Origin: Vibrio sinaloensis
GTDB lineage: Bacteria > Pseudomonadota > Gammaproteobacteria > Enterobacterales > Vibrionaceae
Assembly (NCBI RefSeq): GCF_000808535.1
Contig: NZ_JWLV01000013.1
Location: 62,001-126,000 of the forward strand
Direction of reading: 5' to 3'
DNA: 64,000 bases
In this document: in pieces, positions 47,289-57,774 of the stretch
Position numbering within the stretch: position 1 is the stretch's first letter
Layout of the letters: the number at the start of each line of letters is the position of its first letter
Translations under genes and position numbers: made by a program
Notes under the pieces: model-generated
What the model was told of the DNA's origin: nothing
The model's database searches: none
The model's input: only the letters and a program-made list of their open reading frames with translations

Positions 47289-48770
47289 CTAGAACCTTTC
47301 CGCTTCACTATTCCAGTAGTGAGGCTCGTCGTCTGCCGACTTCTCTAATAATTCGTTTGCCTTAGCTACCATGTATTTTGGCTGTGCAATCACTATGTCT
47401 TCAGGGACACGCTGTCCATTCGCGATGTAGGCGACAGGTAGGGCATTTTGCACTACCACACTTACAAATTCGCCAAGGCTTAGAGATTCATCAAGCTTAG
47501 TCATAATGCACCCCGATAACGGTATGCGCTTAAAATGATCAATCGTTTCCTGTAGGACTTTTCTCTGCGCCGTTGCAGGCAATACCAGATAACTATGGAT
47601 CATTTCACCGCTTTCGTGCATTAAGGTGTCGAGCTGCTCAGACAGCCTGACATCACGCTGTCCCATACCCGCAGTATCGACAAGAATCAGGCGGCGATTC
47701 CTTAACTGATATATTACATCGGCTAACTCTTTGGAATCTTTAGCGACTTTTACAGCACATCCCATAATTCGGCCATATATGGCCAACTGCTCATGGGCAC
47801 CAATTCTGTATGTGTCCGTGGTGACCAAAGCAACGTTGTCTGCTCCCCACTCCATTGCCGCTCGCGCAGCAAGTTTTGCAACAGTGGTGGTTTTTCCCAC
47901 CCCCGTTGGGCCAAGCAGTGCAACAACACCACCTCGCTTCAAGATGTCTTGCTTGGAAATTGGTATTTGGTCCGAGACAAGACCTAGCAGCGCCTTCCAC
48001 GCTTTGGTTGGTGGCGTGTCTTCAGGGATGTAACAAGCAAGCTGGTCAGCAAGATCTGACGAGACACCCATTCGTTCAAGACGCTTAATCAACATCGCTC
48101 TGAGCGGCTCTCTTCGCTCCACTTCTTGCCACATTAAGCCAGACACTTGGTGTTCAAGAAGACGACGAATGGACATCATCTCTTCTTTCATCTCTTCAAG
48201 ATCTTCATTTGAAACGGCTTGCTCGTTCGGCTTACCGCGCTCATAACGGCTAGGATCTAGCTTGGCTTGTGGTCTTTCTATACGGCGATCTTCCGCGATA
48301 AGGCGGGCTAATGGAGAATCTTCTTTAAGTTGCACGCGCTCGTTGCTGTTTGAACGAGAAGCCGCTTGTCTTTGGAGCAAGGCAGAAAGCGAGTCGGTCT
48401 CTCTTTCATCGGTTTCATCTTCATGCTCCGGCTTACCGCCGCTGTATTGCTTGAGCATATTGGCGAAACGTTGCGTCATCGAGCGTCCCGAATCCGCGTG
48501 TGCTTGCAAGGTAACACGATCATCTTCAAGTTGACGTTTTGACGGCGTCGGTATCGTAGCAGGCGCTTGGCGAGGAGCATGTCTTGGACTGGAACCATAG
48601 CTGTTGTTTGCCGGACGATTTGTCGACCCATCGCTGTCTACAGCGGCAACAATCTCCACACCACCTGCGACTTTTTTATTAGACATGATCACCGCATCAT
48701 CACCGAGCTCCCCTTTCACTTGGAGCAGTGCTGTACGCATGTCTTTGGCAAAAAATCGTTTAATCTTCAA
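47289..48770 (-). CDS. flhF: Flagellar SRP-like GTPase FlhF
   Basis: A 493-residue signal-recognition-particle GTPase that places the flagellum at the pole. N-terminal basic B domain (MKIKRFFAKDMRTALLQVKG), a disordered linker, the N domain, then the G domain with LLGPTGVGKTTTVAKLAAR, TDTYRIGAHEQL, LVDTAGMGQRD and MTKLDESLSLG. Twelve bases before flhG; GTP-driven dimer partner of FlhG. Confidence 0.96.
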   Translation of the reverse strand: MKIKRFFAKDMRTALLQVKGELGDDAVIMSNKKVAGGVEIVAAVDSDGSTNRPANNSYGSSPRHAPRQAPATIPTPSKRQLEDDRVTLQAHADSGRSMTQRFANMLKQYSGGKPEHEDETDERETDSLSALLQRQAASRSNSNERVQLKEDSPLARLIAEDRRIERPQAKLDPSRYERGKPNEQAVSNEDLEEMKEEMMSIRRLLEHQVSGLMWQEVERREPLRAMLIKRLERMGVSSDLADQLACYIPEDTPPTKAWKALLGLVSDQIPISKQDILKRGGVVALLGPTGVGKTTTVAKLAARAAMEWGADNVALVTTDTYRIGAHEQLAIYGRIMGCAVKVAKDSKELADVIYQLRNRRLILVDTAGMGQRDVRLSEQLDTLMHESGEMIHSYLVLPATAQRKVLQETIDHFKRIPLSGCIMTKLDESLSLGEFVSVVVQNALPVAYIANGQRVPEDIVIAQPKYMVAKANELLEKSADDEPHYWNSEAERF

Positions 48771-48800
48771 TTTGGGTACCGTTTATTCTCGCATTTAGAG

Positions 48801-50894
48801 CTAGTTACCAACCGCCTGAACAATGCGAATTTGTTTCTCGTCTGGGATTTCCTGATATGAGAGTACTCTCAAAGACGGAATCGTGTTCTTAACAAACTTC
48901 GCCAAGGTTGAGCGCAAAACTCCGGAGGTTAGTAACACCGCAGGTTCGCCTTTGAGCTCTTGTTCTTGAGTGGCTTGACTCAATGATGATTGTAGTCGCT
49001 CAGCTAAACCAGGCTCGATCCCAGCAGATTCACCACCAGAAGCCTGCATGGTCTGATGCAAAATTTGTTCCAATTCCGGAATTAGAGTGATTACTGGCAA
49101 TTCTGGCTCTATACCATTGATTTCTTGAACAATTAGGCGTTTAAGGGAAATGCGAACTGCAGCGGTGAGAATGTCAGGTTCTTGACTTTTGCTCGAGTAT
49201 TCGGACAAGGTTTGAACGATAGTACGAATATCGCGGATTGGCACACCTTCGTTAAGCAAGTTTTGTAGCACTTTAACCACAACGCCCAATTGGAGTTGGT
49301 CGGGTACAAAGCTTTCCACCAGTTTAGGTGTACTGCGGCCCAGCATCTCAAGTAGATTCTGTACTTCTTCATGACCAATTAACTGCGATGCATTGTTGGT
49401 CAGCAGCTGGCTCAGGTGCGTCGCAAGGACCGTCGAAGAATCGACAACCGTGTACCCTAACGCTTGAGCATGTTCGCGCTGCTCTTCTCGAATCCAGATA
49501 GCCTCTAGGCCGAAGGCAGGGTCAATCGTGGGCTCGCCGTCAATCATTCCATACACTTGTCCTGGGTTAATCGCGAGCTCCATATCAGGGCGAATCTCGG
49601 CTTCTCCAACAGCGACGCCCATCAAAGTGATGCGATAGCTGTTTGGTGTCAGTTCTAGATTGTCACGGATATGTACCGCAGGAATGAGGAATCCGAAATC
49701 TTGGGAAAGTTTCTTACGTACACCTTTCACGCGCTCTAACAGCTCCCCGCCTTGGTCTTTATCAACCAAAGGAATTAATCGATAACCGACTTCTAGTCCG
49801 ACAATATCGACAGGCTGAACATCATCCCAAGAGAGCTCTTTTGGCGTGGGCGCTTCTGCTTCTGTCGTGGCGGGTAGATTGGGTTTTTCTGCTGCTTTTT
49901 TGTGTTTGCGATTGATCCAGTACGCGGCACCACCAGCCAAAGCAGCTAGCAGTAAGAATGCAAAGTGGGGCATGCCTGGAACAATGCCCATTACGCCCAA
50001 GATTATCGCCGTGATTGTCAGGGCTTTAGGGTTGTCAAACATTTGAAAGACAACCTGTTGACCCATATCTTCATCGGTATTTTGGCGTGTAACCATAATG
50101 GCTGCGCCAATTGAAAGTAGTAACGATGGGATTTGTGCAACTAGGCCATCACCAATCGTCAGTAGGGTATAGATTTGAATCGCTTCACCAAACCCTAAAC
50201 CGTATTGCGCCATACCGATTGAGAGACCACCGATAATATTGATAAACAGAATCAAAATACCGGCAATGGCATCACCTTTAACAAACTTAGATGCACCGTC
50301 CATCGAACCATAGAAATCCGCCTCTTTCGTCACTTCTTGGCGACGGGTTCTGGCTTGGTCTTGATCGATTAACCCCGCATTCAAGTCGGCATCGATGGCC
50401 ATTTGTTTCCCGGGTAATGCATCCAACGTAAAACGAGCGCTTACTTCAGATATACGCCCAGCACCCTTGGTTACAACCATGAAGTTGATGATCATCAAGA
50501 TAAGGAACACGACCAAACCAACTGCGTAGTTACCGCCAATAACCACGCTACCAAAGGCTTCAATCACACTACCTGCCGCACCAGAACCCTCATGACCATA
50601 GAGCAATACCACTCGAGTTGATGCAACGTTTAGCGCTAGGCGCAACAAGGTCGCAATCAGAAGTACTGTTGGAAATGCCGCAAAATCAAGGGGTCTGCGA
50701 GTGTAAACCGTGACCAGCAAGACAACCATTGCAAGCGCAATATTGAAGGTAAAGAACAAATCGAGCAAAAATGCAGGAATAGGTAATACAACCATCCCCA
50801 ACGTGGCCAAAACCATGACGGGGGCGCCAATCGCAGGCATCGCTCTTTGTGGGATAGAGGGTAATTTATCCGCAAATGGTAAAGAAAACTTCAT
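48801..50894 (-). CDS. flhA: Flagellar type III export gate protein FlhA
   Basis: A 697-residue export gate protein. Eight helices in the first 330 residues with the FHIPEP-family motif region (VSARFTLDALPGKQMAIDAD), then the cytosolic nonamer domain (RLIPLVDKDQGGELLERVKG, YGMIDGEPTIDPAFGLEA). First gene of the operon and about 35 nt from a sigma-54-like promoter. flhB is not adjacent, which is normal in Vibrio where it belongs to another cluster. Confidence 0.97.
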   Translation of the reverse strand: MKFSLPFADKLPSIPQRAMPAIGAPVMVLATLGMVVLPIPAFLLDLFFTFNIALAMVVLLVTVYTRRPLDFAAFPTVLLIATLLRLALNVASTRVVLLYGHEGSGAAGSVIEAFGSVVIGGNYAVGLVVFLILMIINFMVVTKGAGRISEVSARFTLDALPGKQMAIDADLNAGLIDQDQARTRRQEVTKEADFYGSMDGASKFVKGDAIAGILILFINIIGGLSIGMAQYGLGFGEAIQIYTLLTIGDGLVAQIPSLLLSIGAAIMVTRQNTDEDMGQQVVFQMFDNPKALTITAIILGVMGIVPGMPHFAFLLLAALAGGAAYWINRKHKKAAEKPNLPATTEAEAPTPKELSWDDVQPVDIVGLEVGYRLIPLVDKDQGGELLERVKGVRKKLSQDFGFLIPAVHIRDNLELTPNSYRITLMGVAVGEAEIRPDMELAINPGQVYGMIDGEPTIDPAFGLEAIWIREEQREHAQALGYTVVDSSTVLATHLSQLLTNNASQLIGHEEVQNLLEMLGRSTPKLVESFVPDQLQLGVVVKVLQNLLNEGVPIRDIRTIVQTLSEYSSKSQEPDILTAAVRISLKRLIVQEINGIEPELPVITLIPELEQILHQTMQASGGESAGIEPGLAERLQSSLSQATQEQELKGEPAVLLTSGVLRSTLAKFVKNTIPSLRVLSYQEIPDEKQIRIVQAVGN

Positions 50895-50939
50895 AGATAG
50901 GCGTTAAATTTTCTATGGAATGAGAAACTTATTGGAATA

Positions 50940-50955
50940 TGCAAGTTTCAGTCCA
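50940..50955 (-). promoter_or_regulatory. Sigma-54 promoter of the flhA operon
   Basis: On the minus strand TGGACTGAAACTTGCA has the diagnostic GG and GC dinucleotides separated by 10 bases (-24/-12) and matches most of TGGCACG-N4-TTGCA. It predicts a leader of about 35 nt before the flhA ATG. RpoN control by the flagellar regulator FlrA is known for this class in Vibrio. Confidence 0.75.
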
Positions 50956-51045
50956 TTTATCATGTCAAATAAATGACTGGCAATGATGGATAAACACCCC
51001 ACCATAATACGGAGAAACAAAGGTAACTTCCGATTTGATAAATAC

Positions 51046-51066
51046 GCATTGTCGTTGGCACAATGC
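51046..51066. repeat. Inverted repeat upstream of the flhA promoter
   Basis: GCATTGT and ACAATGC are separated by seven bases, about 90-110 bp upstream of the sigma-54 element, a typical distance for an enhancer-binding protein site, and 29 bases past the sixA stop. Either an activator site or an imperfect sixA terminator without a T run. Confidence 0.3.
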
Positions 51067-51094
51067 GCAGTGATTTAGGGTGTTTACAAGAAGG

Positions 51095-51559
51095 TCACGG
51101 TTGAATATTAAAAGCGACGTCACCGCGCTGCTTTTCAATTGAATAGTCGATACAAATGAGCCCTGAAGTTGGGAACATTGGTGGTACCATCCCGGGAACA
51201 AACTCCGCTGTCAAATAGCCTACTAACGGCAGATGAGAAACCAGCAAAACCGAATCCAGCTTTTCCAAATCGGCTACCGCTTGTAGGTAATCCGCAACAT
51301 CTTCAGCTTGACCGTAAGGCGTAATATCTTCATTCGTTTCGATGCTTTTAGCACTTAAATAGGTCGAAATCTCTTGCCATGTTTGCTGGGCGCGAATGTA
51401 TGGGCTAACGATTACCTTATCAAACTGCTGGAATCCTTGCTGAGCACAAGCCTTCGCAACCGCAACTGAAGCGCTTCGGCCTCGGTCGGTTAACTCACGC
51501 TCTGCGTCACTGGGCGCGTAATGCTCCGCTTCTCCGTGACGCATGATAAAAATTTTCAT
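51095..51559 (-). CDS. sixA: Phosphohistidine phosphatase SixA
   Basis: A 154-residue histidine phosphatase. RHG motif in MKIFIMRHGEAEHYAPSD, RELTDRGRSASVAVAK, the HPt-loop-like VIVSPYIRAQQTW and SHLPLVGYLTAEF with the second catalytic His. SixA removes phosphate from histidine of NPr/HPt-type proteins. Divergent from the protease gene. Confidence 0.93.
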   Translation of the reverse strand: MKIFIMRHGEAEHYAPSDAERELTDRGRSASVAVAKACAQQGFQQFDKVIVSPYIRAQQTWQEISTYLSAKSIETNEDITPYGQAEDVADYLQAVADLEKLDSVLLVSHLPLVGYLTAEFVPGMVPPMFPTSGLICIDYSIEKQRGDVAFNIQP

Positions 51560-51779
51560 GGCTTCATCCTAAACTATTCTCTGAATTATTATTGGTGACC
51601 AGAATTTATATTATTTGAATTGTCGCCCACACAATGCGCGTTGGGAGCTTCAAATCGATCACTCTCATCAATAATTATATCAAGTACTGTGGCAAAGACT
51701 CAGACTTCGTTAACACTCTTTGCGACAAATCCCACAGCCTGCGAAACCCTATTTTGCTCAGATTTCTCAAACAGATAGT

Positions 51780-51807
51780 TTGCACTGATGGATATCCGAG
51801 TCATAAT
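51780..51807 (+). promoter_or_regulatory. Candidate sigma-70 promoter of the insulinase-family gene
   Basis: TTGCAC and CATAAT with a 16-base spacer. The rest of the roughly 315-base gap back to sixA is unremarkable and I see no second gene or Fur site in it. Weak -35 match. Confidence 0.3.
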
Positions 51808-51876
51808 TATTAGGGCCTGTTGACATTATCAATACTGAATTGGCTTACACATAATTACCTCATCGGAGACAATCAC

Positions 51877-54651
51877 GTGCACATCAGCCCCAATGATAGC
51901 AATACATACCGTTACCTCACTTTACCTAATGGTATCAGAGTGTTGCTGACGCATGACGCCAATGCGCAAAAGAGTGCCGCGGCGTTGGCCGTCAACGTGG
52001 GCCACTTCGATGATCCTCAAGACCGAGAAGGGTTAGCCCACTATTTGGAACACATGCTATTTTTGGGGACCGAAAAGTACCCGAAAGTGGGCGAATTTCA
52101 AAGTTATATTAATCAACATGGTGGCAGCAACAATGCGTGGACTGGGACCGAACATACTTGTTTCTTTTTCGATGTATCCCCCAACGCTTTCCCATCAGCC
52201 TTAGATCGCTTTAGTCAATTCTTTACCGCTCCACTGTTCAATCCGGAAGCGTTGGACAAAGAACGCCAAGCGGTTGACTCTGAATACAAGTTGAAACTCA
52301 ATGATGACTCGCGTCGCTTATATCAAGTCAATAAAGAAGTGATCAACCAAGCGCATCCGTTCAGTAAGTTTTCCGTTGGTAATTTGGAAACGCTGGGCGA
52401 TCGGGGCGGCAAATCCATTCGAGATGAGATAATCGACTTCCACTACTCGCATTACTCTGCGGATCTGATGACATTGGCCATCATTGGTCCACAAGAGCTT
52501 GATGAGCTTCAAACCCTGTGCGAAGAGATGTTTAACGACATTCCCAATCATCAACTTGCGGGCAAAAAAATCGATGTTGAGTACTCGAACGCTGATTCAA
52601 CCGCGATTTCGGTGTATGTAGAGCCGATAAAAGATCTGCGCAAGCTGATTCTCGCCTTCCCAATGCCTGGTATGGATAAGTACTACCAAACCAAGCCACT
52701 CTCTTACTTCGCGCATCTGCTGGGCGATGAAGGACCTGGAAGCCTGATGGTCGCACTCAAAGAACAAGGCTGGATTACATCCCTCTCCGCAGGTGGAGGC
52801 GCAAGCGGCAGTAACTATCGGGATTTCACCATTAGTTGCTCACTGACGCAGGAAGGGATGTCGCATACAGACGATATCATTCAGTCGGTATTCAGCTACA
52901 TAACCCTTATCAAAACACAAGGAATGGATGAATGGCGATACCTTGAGAAAAAAGCCGTTCTTGAATCTGCGTTTCGCTTTCAAGAGCCCACAAGACCACT
53001 TGATCTGGTCAGCCACCTTGTCATTAATATGCAGCACTATCAGGCCGAAGATGTGGTTTACGGCGACTACATGATGCGAGGCTATAACGAGCAACTTCTC
53101 ACTTCTCTGACTGATTATTTCTCAGTCGACAATCTTCGTGTCACACTGATTGCTCAAGGACTAGATTACGATAAAGAAGCGAAGTGGTACTTCACACCTT
53201 ACGCGGTTCACCCGATTAGTGACCAGCAGCGATCACATTATCAAAAGCCATCGCCGCTCAAATTTTCTCTGCCTGATAAAAACCCTTTCATTTGCTACGA
53301 TCTCGACCCTCAACCCATTGAGGGCAATGACACTGTACCTCAGGTGATTGAAGAGTTACCCGGCTTTAAACTTTGGCATTTGCAAGACACCGAATACCGA
53401 GTACCGAAAGGCGTCTTGTACGTTGCTATCGACAGCCCCCAAGCAGTTTCAACCCCGACAAACATCGTAAAAACAAGACTTTGTGTTGAGATGTTCTTAG
53501 ACAGCTTGGCGAAAGAGACATACCAAGCAGAAATTGCGGGCATGGGTTACAACATGTACGCCCATCAAGGTGGCGTTACCTTAACCGTATCGGGTTTCAC
53601 TCAGAAGCAGCCGGAGTTGATGCAACTCATTTTGCAGCGCTTTGCTAAACGGGACTTTAGTCAGCAACGCTTTGACACGATAAAAACGCAAATGCTAAGA
53701 AATTGGCGCAATGCTTCGCAAGATCGTCCAATTTCGCAACTCTTTAATGCTCTAACCGGAATCTTACAGCCGAACAATCCCCCCTACTCGGTGCTAGTCG
53801 ACGCGTTAGAGTCCATAAGCGTTGAAGAGTTATCCAGTTTTGTTGAAGACATTCTCTCTGAATTGCATGTTGAGATGTTTGTCTATGGTGACTGGACGAA
53901 AAAAGAAGCGCTCAGCCTTGGGAATACGCTAAAAGACGCGCTAAGAGTCAAGAATCAACAGTACGAAGAATCGTTACGACCGCTTGTCATGTTGGGTAAA
54001 AACGGGTCGTTTCAGCGGGAAGTGTTTTGTGACCAAGAAGACTCAGCCGTGGTGCTTTACTATCAATGTGAAGATAAGAGCCCCCGCAGTATTGCGCTGT
54101 ATTCACTGGCTAACCACTTAATGTCAGCGACGTTTTTCCATGAGATTCGAACAAAGCAGCAGCTTGGCTACATGGTAGGCACAGGGAACCTACCACTAAA
54201 CAAACATCCAGGTATTGTGCTCTATGTTCAATCACCCAATGCCGCTCCAAGCGACCTAATCCAGTCCATTGATGAGTTTTTAAACGCCTTTTATATGGTC
54301 CTACTCGAGCTAAATGAATACCAGTGGCACAGCAGTAAACGAGGGCTATGGAACCAAATCGCGGCACCCGATACGACATTGAGGTCTCGGGCACAGCGGT
54401 TGTGGGTTGCGATTGGTAACAAAGATCTCGACTTTAACCAAAAAGAAAAAGTGCTAGAAGAACTTAAAACTCTGGATCGCTCCGACATGATTCGTTTTGT
54501 CGTCAACGAGCTCAAACCTCGTACCGCCAATCGACTCATCATGCACACGCAAGGCAATGCGCACCACGAGTCAGAGAAACTCGAACTTGGATCTGAGATC
54601 GGATCAATTGAAGAGTTTCAGTTAAGGCCAAAAGACATCGAACTCGGTTAA
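51877..54651 (+). CDS. Insulinase-family (M16A) zinc metalloprotease, PtrA-like
   Basis: A 924-residue inverzincin. The HxxEH motif is His55-Tyr-Leu-Glu58-His59 (AHYLEHMLFLG); the distal Glu is Glu136 in RQAVDSEYK, 77 residues later, as in insulysin and pitrilysin. NNAWTGTEHTCFFFDV and FHEIRTKQQLGYMV (C-half) are conserved. The GTG start with GGAG eight bases upstream is preferred, giving MHISPNDSNTYRYLTL; a TTG 19 codons earlier adds a poor N-terminus. No signal peptide in this form, so it may be cytosolic, unlike periplasmic E. coli PtrA. Degrades small peptides. Confidence 0.93.
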   Translation: MHISPNDSNTYRYLTLPNGIRVLLTHDANAQKSAAALAVNVGHFDDPQDREGLAHYLEHMLFLGTEKYPKVGEFQSYINQHGGSNNAWTGTEHTCFFFDVSPNAFPSALDRFSQFFTAPLFNPEALDKERQAVDSEYKLKLNDDSRRLYQVNKEVINQAHPFSKFSVGNLETLGDRGGKSIRDEIIDFHYSHYSADLMTLAIIGPQELDELQTLCEEMFNDIPNHQLAGKKIDVEYSNADSTAISVYVEPIKDLRKLILAFPMPGMDKYYQTKPLSYFAHLLGDEGPGSLMVALKEQGWITSLSAGGGASGSNYRDFTISCSLTQEGMSHTDDIIQSVFSYITLIKTQGMDEWRYLEKKAVLESAFRFQEPTRPLDLVSHLVINMQHYQAEDVVYGDYMMRGYNEQLLTSLTDYFSVDNLRVTLIAQGLDYDKEAKWYFTPYAVHPISDQQRSHYQKPSPLKFSLPDKNPFICYDLDPQPIEGNDTVPQVIEELPGFKLWHLQDTEYRVPKGVLYVAIDSPQAVSTPTNIVKTRLCVEMFLDSLAKETYQAEIAGMGYNMYAHQGGVTLTVSGFTQKQPELMQLILQRFAKRDFSQQRFDTIKTQMLRNWRNASQDRPISQLFNALTGILQPNNPPYSVLVDALESISVEELSSFVEDILSELHVEMFVYGDWTKKEALSLGNTLKDALRVKNQQYEESLRPLVMLGKNGSFQREVFCDQEDSAVVLYYQCEDKSPRSIALYSLANHLMSATFFHEIRTKQQLGYMVGTGNLPLNKHPGIVLYVQSPNAAPSDLIQSIDEFLNAFYMVLLELNEYQWHSSKRGLWNQIAAPDTTLRSRAQRLWVAIGNKDLDFNQKEKVLEELKTLDRSDMIRFVVNELKPRTANRLIMHTQGNAHHESEKLELGSEIGSIEEFQLRPKDIELG

Positions 54652-54663
54652 CTCGCGTCGTCA

Positions 54664-55263
54664 TTAACTCGCTTGTTCTGATTCAACAATCTTCTTTAAC
54701 GAATGTGGGTGTAGCTTGATGCACACCCCGTTTCGTTTAAATGCCACCGTCGGATTGTTCAAACGTTCCCCTTCTCCTTTTGGGCTCGATAGTTTGATTT
54801 TCACGCCTTGATCCGACAAGACATCATACTTCTCAGCGAAACAAGGAAATTGGCGTTTGAGATCTACCAAATATTCTTCCGCCGTTCTAGCGTGAGATGG
54901 TACAACAAACTCTACATGCTCCCAGCTTTGTTCGGGGTAGAACTTACCCTCTGCGGGATAGGGTAGCTCCAAACACTCGATTTGCCACTCTAATGCGTTA
55001 AGTGGCTGATTGAATTCAAGAACGATGATCGGTCGACCATTGATCATCGCGTTGGAAATTTCTTTCCCCGCTTTTAGCCATTCTTGATGGGTTAAATGTG
55101 CCAATTCTGCTTCGTTGATGCGCAGTGCAATATGATCTGCTTGAAAATCCGACAAATTAATATGCAAGATTTCGCCTAACTGTTGGATTTTATGCATAAA
55201 ATCGTTCAATTTTTGCTTCATCTGTTGGGGCATTAATTCAGCATCAATCAGTCTTTGAGACAT
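54664..55263 (-). CDS. yecM: YecM family VOC-fold protein
   Basis: A 199-residue protein with the YecM signature: DHIALRINE, MINGRPIIVLEFNQPL, LELPYPAEGKFYPEQSWEHVEFVVP and KIKLSSPKGEGERLNNPTVAF. The VOC-like fold and the conserved His and Glu suggest a metal enzyme of unknown substrate. Divergent from argS, the same partnership as in E. coli; the two genes may share control but no functional link is known. Confidence 0.88.
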   Translation of the reverse strand: MSQRLIDAELMPQQMKQKLNDFMHKIQQLGEILHINLSDFQADHIALRINEAELAHLTHQEWLKAGKEISNAMINGRPIIVLEFNQPLNALEWQIECLELPYPAEGKFYPEQSWEHVEFVVPSHARTAEEYLVDLKRQFPCFAEKYDVLSDQGVKIKLSSPKGEGERLNNPTVAFKRNGVCIKLHPHSLKKIVESEQAS

Positions 55264-55505
55264 TTAATTTCACCTAAAACATTAATTTTTCTTCAATACT
55301 AACAAGATCATCAGGAAAAGTAGAAAATTTCCCAGTTCACTCCCTATAAGGAATCCAATAAAGTTGCTATTATGTGCTTCAAATTATGAACTAGATCGAG
55401 ATATACATTCATTCCATTTCGGTGGATATTATTCAGGCAACGACTGCAAGCCTAGCAATAGCGAATGTATACCCAACCAATTCCCTAGAATTGAAGGAAG
55501 CGCGT

Positions 55506-57239
55506 GTGAATATCCAAGCACTTATTAATGACAAAGTTTCTCAGGCTCTAGAAGCCGCTGGCGCACCTGCAGGCAGCCCTGCCGCAGTCCGCCAATCTGC
55601 AAAACCACAGTTTGGTGATTACCAAGCGAATGGCGTAATGGGCGTAGCGAAAAAGCTAGGCACGAACCCACGCGAATTTGCACAGAAAGTATTGGATGTT
55701 CTGGACCTAGACGGTATCGCAAGCAAGACTGAAATTGCAGGTCCTGGTTTCATTAACATCTTCCTAAGTGAAGAGTTTCTAGCGAAGCAAGCCGAGTCTG
55801 CATTAGCAGATGCTCGCCTAGGTGTCGCGCAAGAAGAACAGCAAACGATCGTAGCGGACTACTCTGCGCCAAACGTTGCTAAAGAAATGCACGTCGGTCA
55901 CCTACGTTCAACCATCATCGGTGATGCAGTTGTTCGTACTCTAGAGTTCTTAGGTCACAAAGTGATCCGTGCTAACCACATCGGTGACTGGGGTACTCAG
56001 TTCGGCATGCTTATCGCTAACCTAGAACGCGTTCAAAAAGAGTCTGGCGAAGTTTCAATGGAACTGTCTGACCTTGAAGCCTTCTACCGCGAATCGAAAA
56101 AGCTCTACGACGAAGACGAAGAGTTCGCTGTTCGCGCACGTAACTACGTAGTGAAACTACAAAGCGGCGACGAATACTGCGCTGAAATGTGGAAGAAACT
56201 GGTTGACGTTACTATGGTTCAAAACCAACGTAACTACGACCGCCTAAACGTATCTCTAACTCGTGACGATGTTATGGGTGAAAGCATGTACAACGACATG
56301 CTACCTGGCATTGTTGCCGATCTGAAAGAGCGTGGTATTGCTCAAGAAGACGATGGCGCTCAGGTTGTCTTCCTAGAAGAGTACAAGAACAAAGATGGCG
56401 AAGCGATGGGTGTTATCATCCAAAAACGTGATGGTGGCTTCCTATACACCACGACGGATATCGCATGTGCTAAGTACCGTTACGAAACACTAGGTGCAAA
56501 CCGCGTACTTTACTTCATCGACTCACGTCAACATCAGCACCTAATGCAAGCATGGACTATCGTTCGTAAAGCAGGTTATGTGCCAGAAGAGGTATCACTA
56601 GAGCACCACGCGTTCGGCATGATGCTAGGTAAAGATGGTCGTCCTTTTAAGACTCGTGCAGGTGGTACGGTTCGTCTTGCTGATCTACTCGATGAAGCAG
56701 AAGAGCGCGCAATCAAGCTGATCGAGTCTAAGAACGCAGATCTTGATTCAGAAGAGAAAGTCAAAATCGCTAACACTGTTGCTATGGCAGCGGTTAAGTA
56801 CGCAGACCTATCTAAGCACCGTACAACAGACTACGTGTTTGACTGGGACAACATGCTAGCGTTTGAAGGCAACACGGCGCCTTACATGCAGTACGCTTAC
56901 ACTCGTGTCTCTTCTATCTTCGCTAAAGCAGGTATCTCTATGGATAACCTAGCAGGCGAAATCAAAGTGACTGAAGAGAAAGAAAAAGCGCTTATCGCTA
57001 AACTGCTACAGTTTGAAGAAGCGGTACAATCTGTTGCTCGTGAAGGTCAACCACACATCATGTGTAGCTACCTATTCGAACTAGCAGGCCAGTTCTCTAG
57101 CTTCTACGAAGCGTGCCCAATCCTTAACACTGAAGACGACTCAGTGAAGCAGAGCCGCTTGAAACTTGCAGCGCTGACTGCGAAGACAATCAAGCAAGGT
57201 CTATCTCTGCTAGGTATCGAAACGCTAGAGCGCATGTAA
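55506..57239 (+). CDS. argS: Arginyl-tRNA synthetase
   Basis: A 577-residue class I synthetase, the same length as E. coli ArgS. N-terminal Add1 domain ([20 protein letters not shown]), HIGH-like [13 protein letters not shown] in [37 protein letters not shown] in place of KMSKS, and the C-terminal anticodon-binding helix bundle ([17 protein letters not shown]) with ERM tail. The GTG start ([11 protein letters not shown]) has GGAAG seven bases ahead and matches E. coli; an upstream in-frame ATG has no support. Confidence 0.97.
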   Translation: MNIQALINDKVSQALEAAGAPAGSPAAVRQSAKPQFGDYQANGVMGVAKKLGTNPREFAQKVLDVLDLDGIASKTEIAGPGFINIFLSEEFLAKQAESALADARLGVAQEEQQTIVADYSAPNVAKEMHVGHLRSTIIGDAVVRTLEFLGHKVIRANHIGDWGTQFGMLIANLERVQKESGEVSMELSDLEAFYRESKKLYDEDEEFAVRARNYVVKLQSGDEYCAEMWKKLVDVTMVQNQRNYDRLNVSLTRDDVMGESMYNDMLPGIVADLKERGIAQEDDGAQVVFLEEYKNKDGEAMGVIIQKRDGGFLYTTTDIACAKYRYETLGANRVLYFIDSRQHQHLMQAWTIVRKAGYVPEEVSLEHHAFGMMLGKDGRPFKTRAGGTVRLADLLDEAEERAIKLIESKNADLDSEEKVKIANTVAMAAVKYADLSKHRTTDYVFDWDNMLAFEGNTAPYMQYAYTRVSSIFAKAGISMDNLAGEIKVTEEKEKALIAKLLQFEEAVQSVAREGQPHIMCSYLFELAGQFSSFYEACPILNTEDDSVKQSRLKLAALTAKTIKQGLSLLGIETLERM

Positions 57240-57267
57240 TTCAGCATCTCGCATTTAGATAATCAGA

Positions 57268-57300
57268 AAGGTTGGCGTGAAAGCGTCAACCTTTTGTTTT
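57268..57300 (+). terminator. Terminator after argS
   Basis: AAAGGTTG/CAACCTTT stem, extended by a few pairs toward a GTGAAAGC loop, followed by TTGTTTT. Twenty-eight bases after the argS stop. Confidence 0.8.
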
Positions 57301-57345
57301 ATCTGGCGTATACTGACGTCATTCAATTCAAAATGGAAAATGATA

Positions 57346-57774
57346 ATGAGTTTTGAACTGCACCCTCAATTGGCAAAAGATACCACCATCATTGGTCACT
57401 TCCCGCTGTGTGTTGCACTGCTGCATAAAGACAATGCCGTACCTTGGGTTATCTTAGTGCCTAAACGCGCCAATCTAAAAGAGCTGCATCACTTACCGAT
57501 GCAAGAGCAACAGCAATTTTTGCATGAATCTCAAGCGGTGAGCCAAGCGCTAGAAGCGACCTTCAAGCCACAGAAACTCAACCTCGGCGCGCTTGGTAAC
57601 ATGGTTCCTCAACTCCACATCCATCACATCGCCCGATTTGAAGACGATATTGCATGGCCAGGGCCGGTATGGGGAAACACTAAGGGAGAGTTTCGGACTG
57701 AGCAAGAGCAGTCTGAAATCCAAACAAGAATCGGCAACGTCCTTTCATTAAGTAAGCTGTTCACTCGCGCATAA
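57346..57774 (+). CDS. HIT family protein
   Basis: A 142-residue histidine-triad protein. NMVPQLHIHHIARFEDDIAW contains the triad region, read here as HIHH followed by Ile-Ala-Arg, so the third canonical His is not in the usual place; WPGPVWG is characteristic of a bacterial subfamily. VPWVILVPKRANLKELHHL marks the nucleotide-binding N-terminal part. Likely a nucleotide hydrolase or transferase. The ATG with GGAAAATG upstream is chosen over longer frames. Confidence 0.85.
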   Translation: MSFELHPQLAKDTTIIGHFPLCVALLHKDNAVPWVILVPKRANLKELHHLPMQEQQQFLHESQAVSQALEATFKPQKLNLGALGNMVPQLHIHHIARFEDDIAWPGPVWGNTKGEFRTEQEQSEIQTRIGNVLSLSKLFTRA

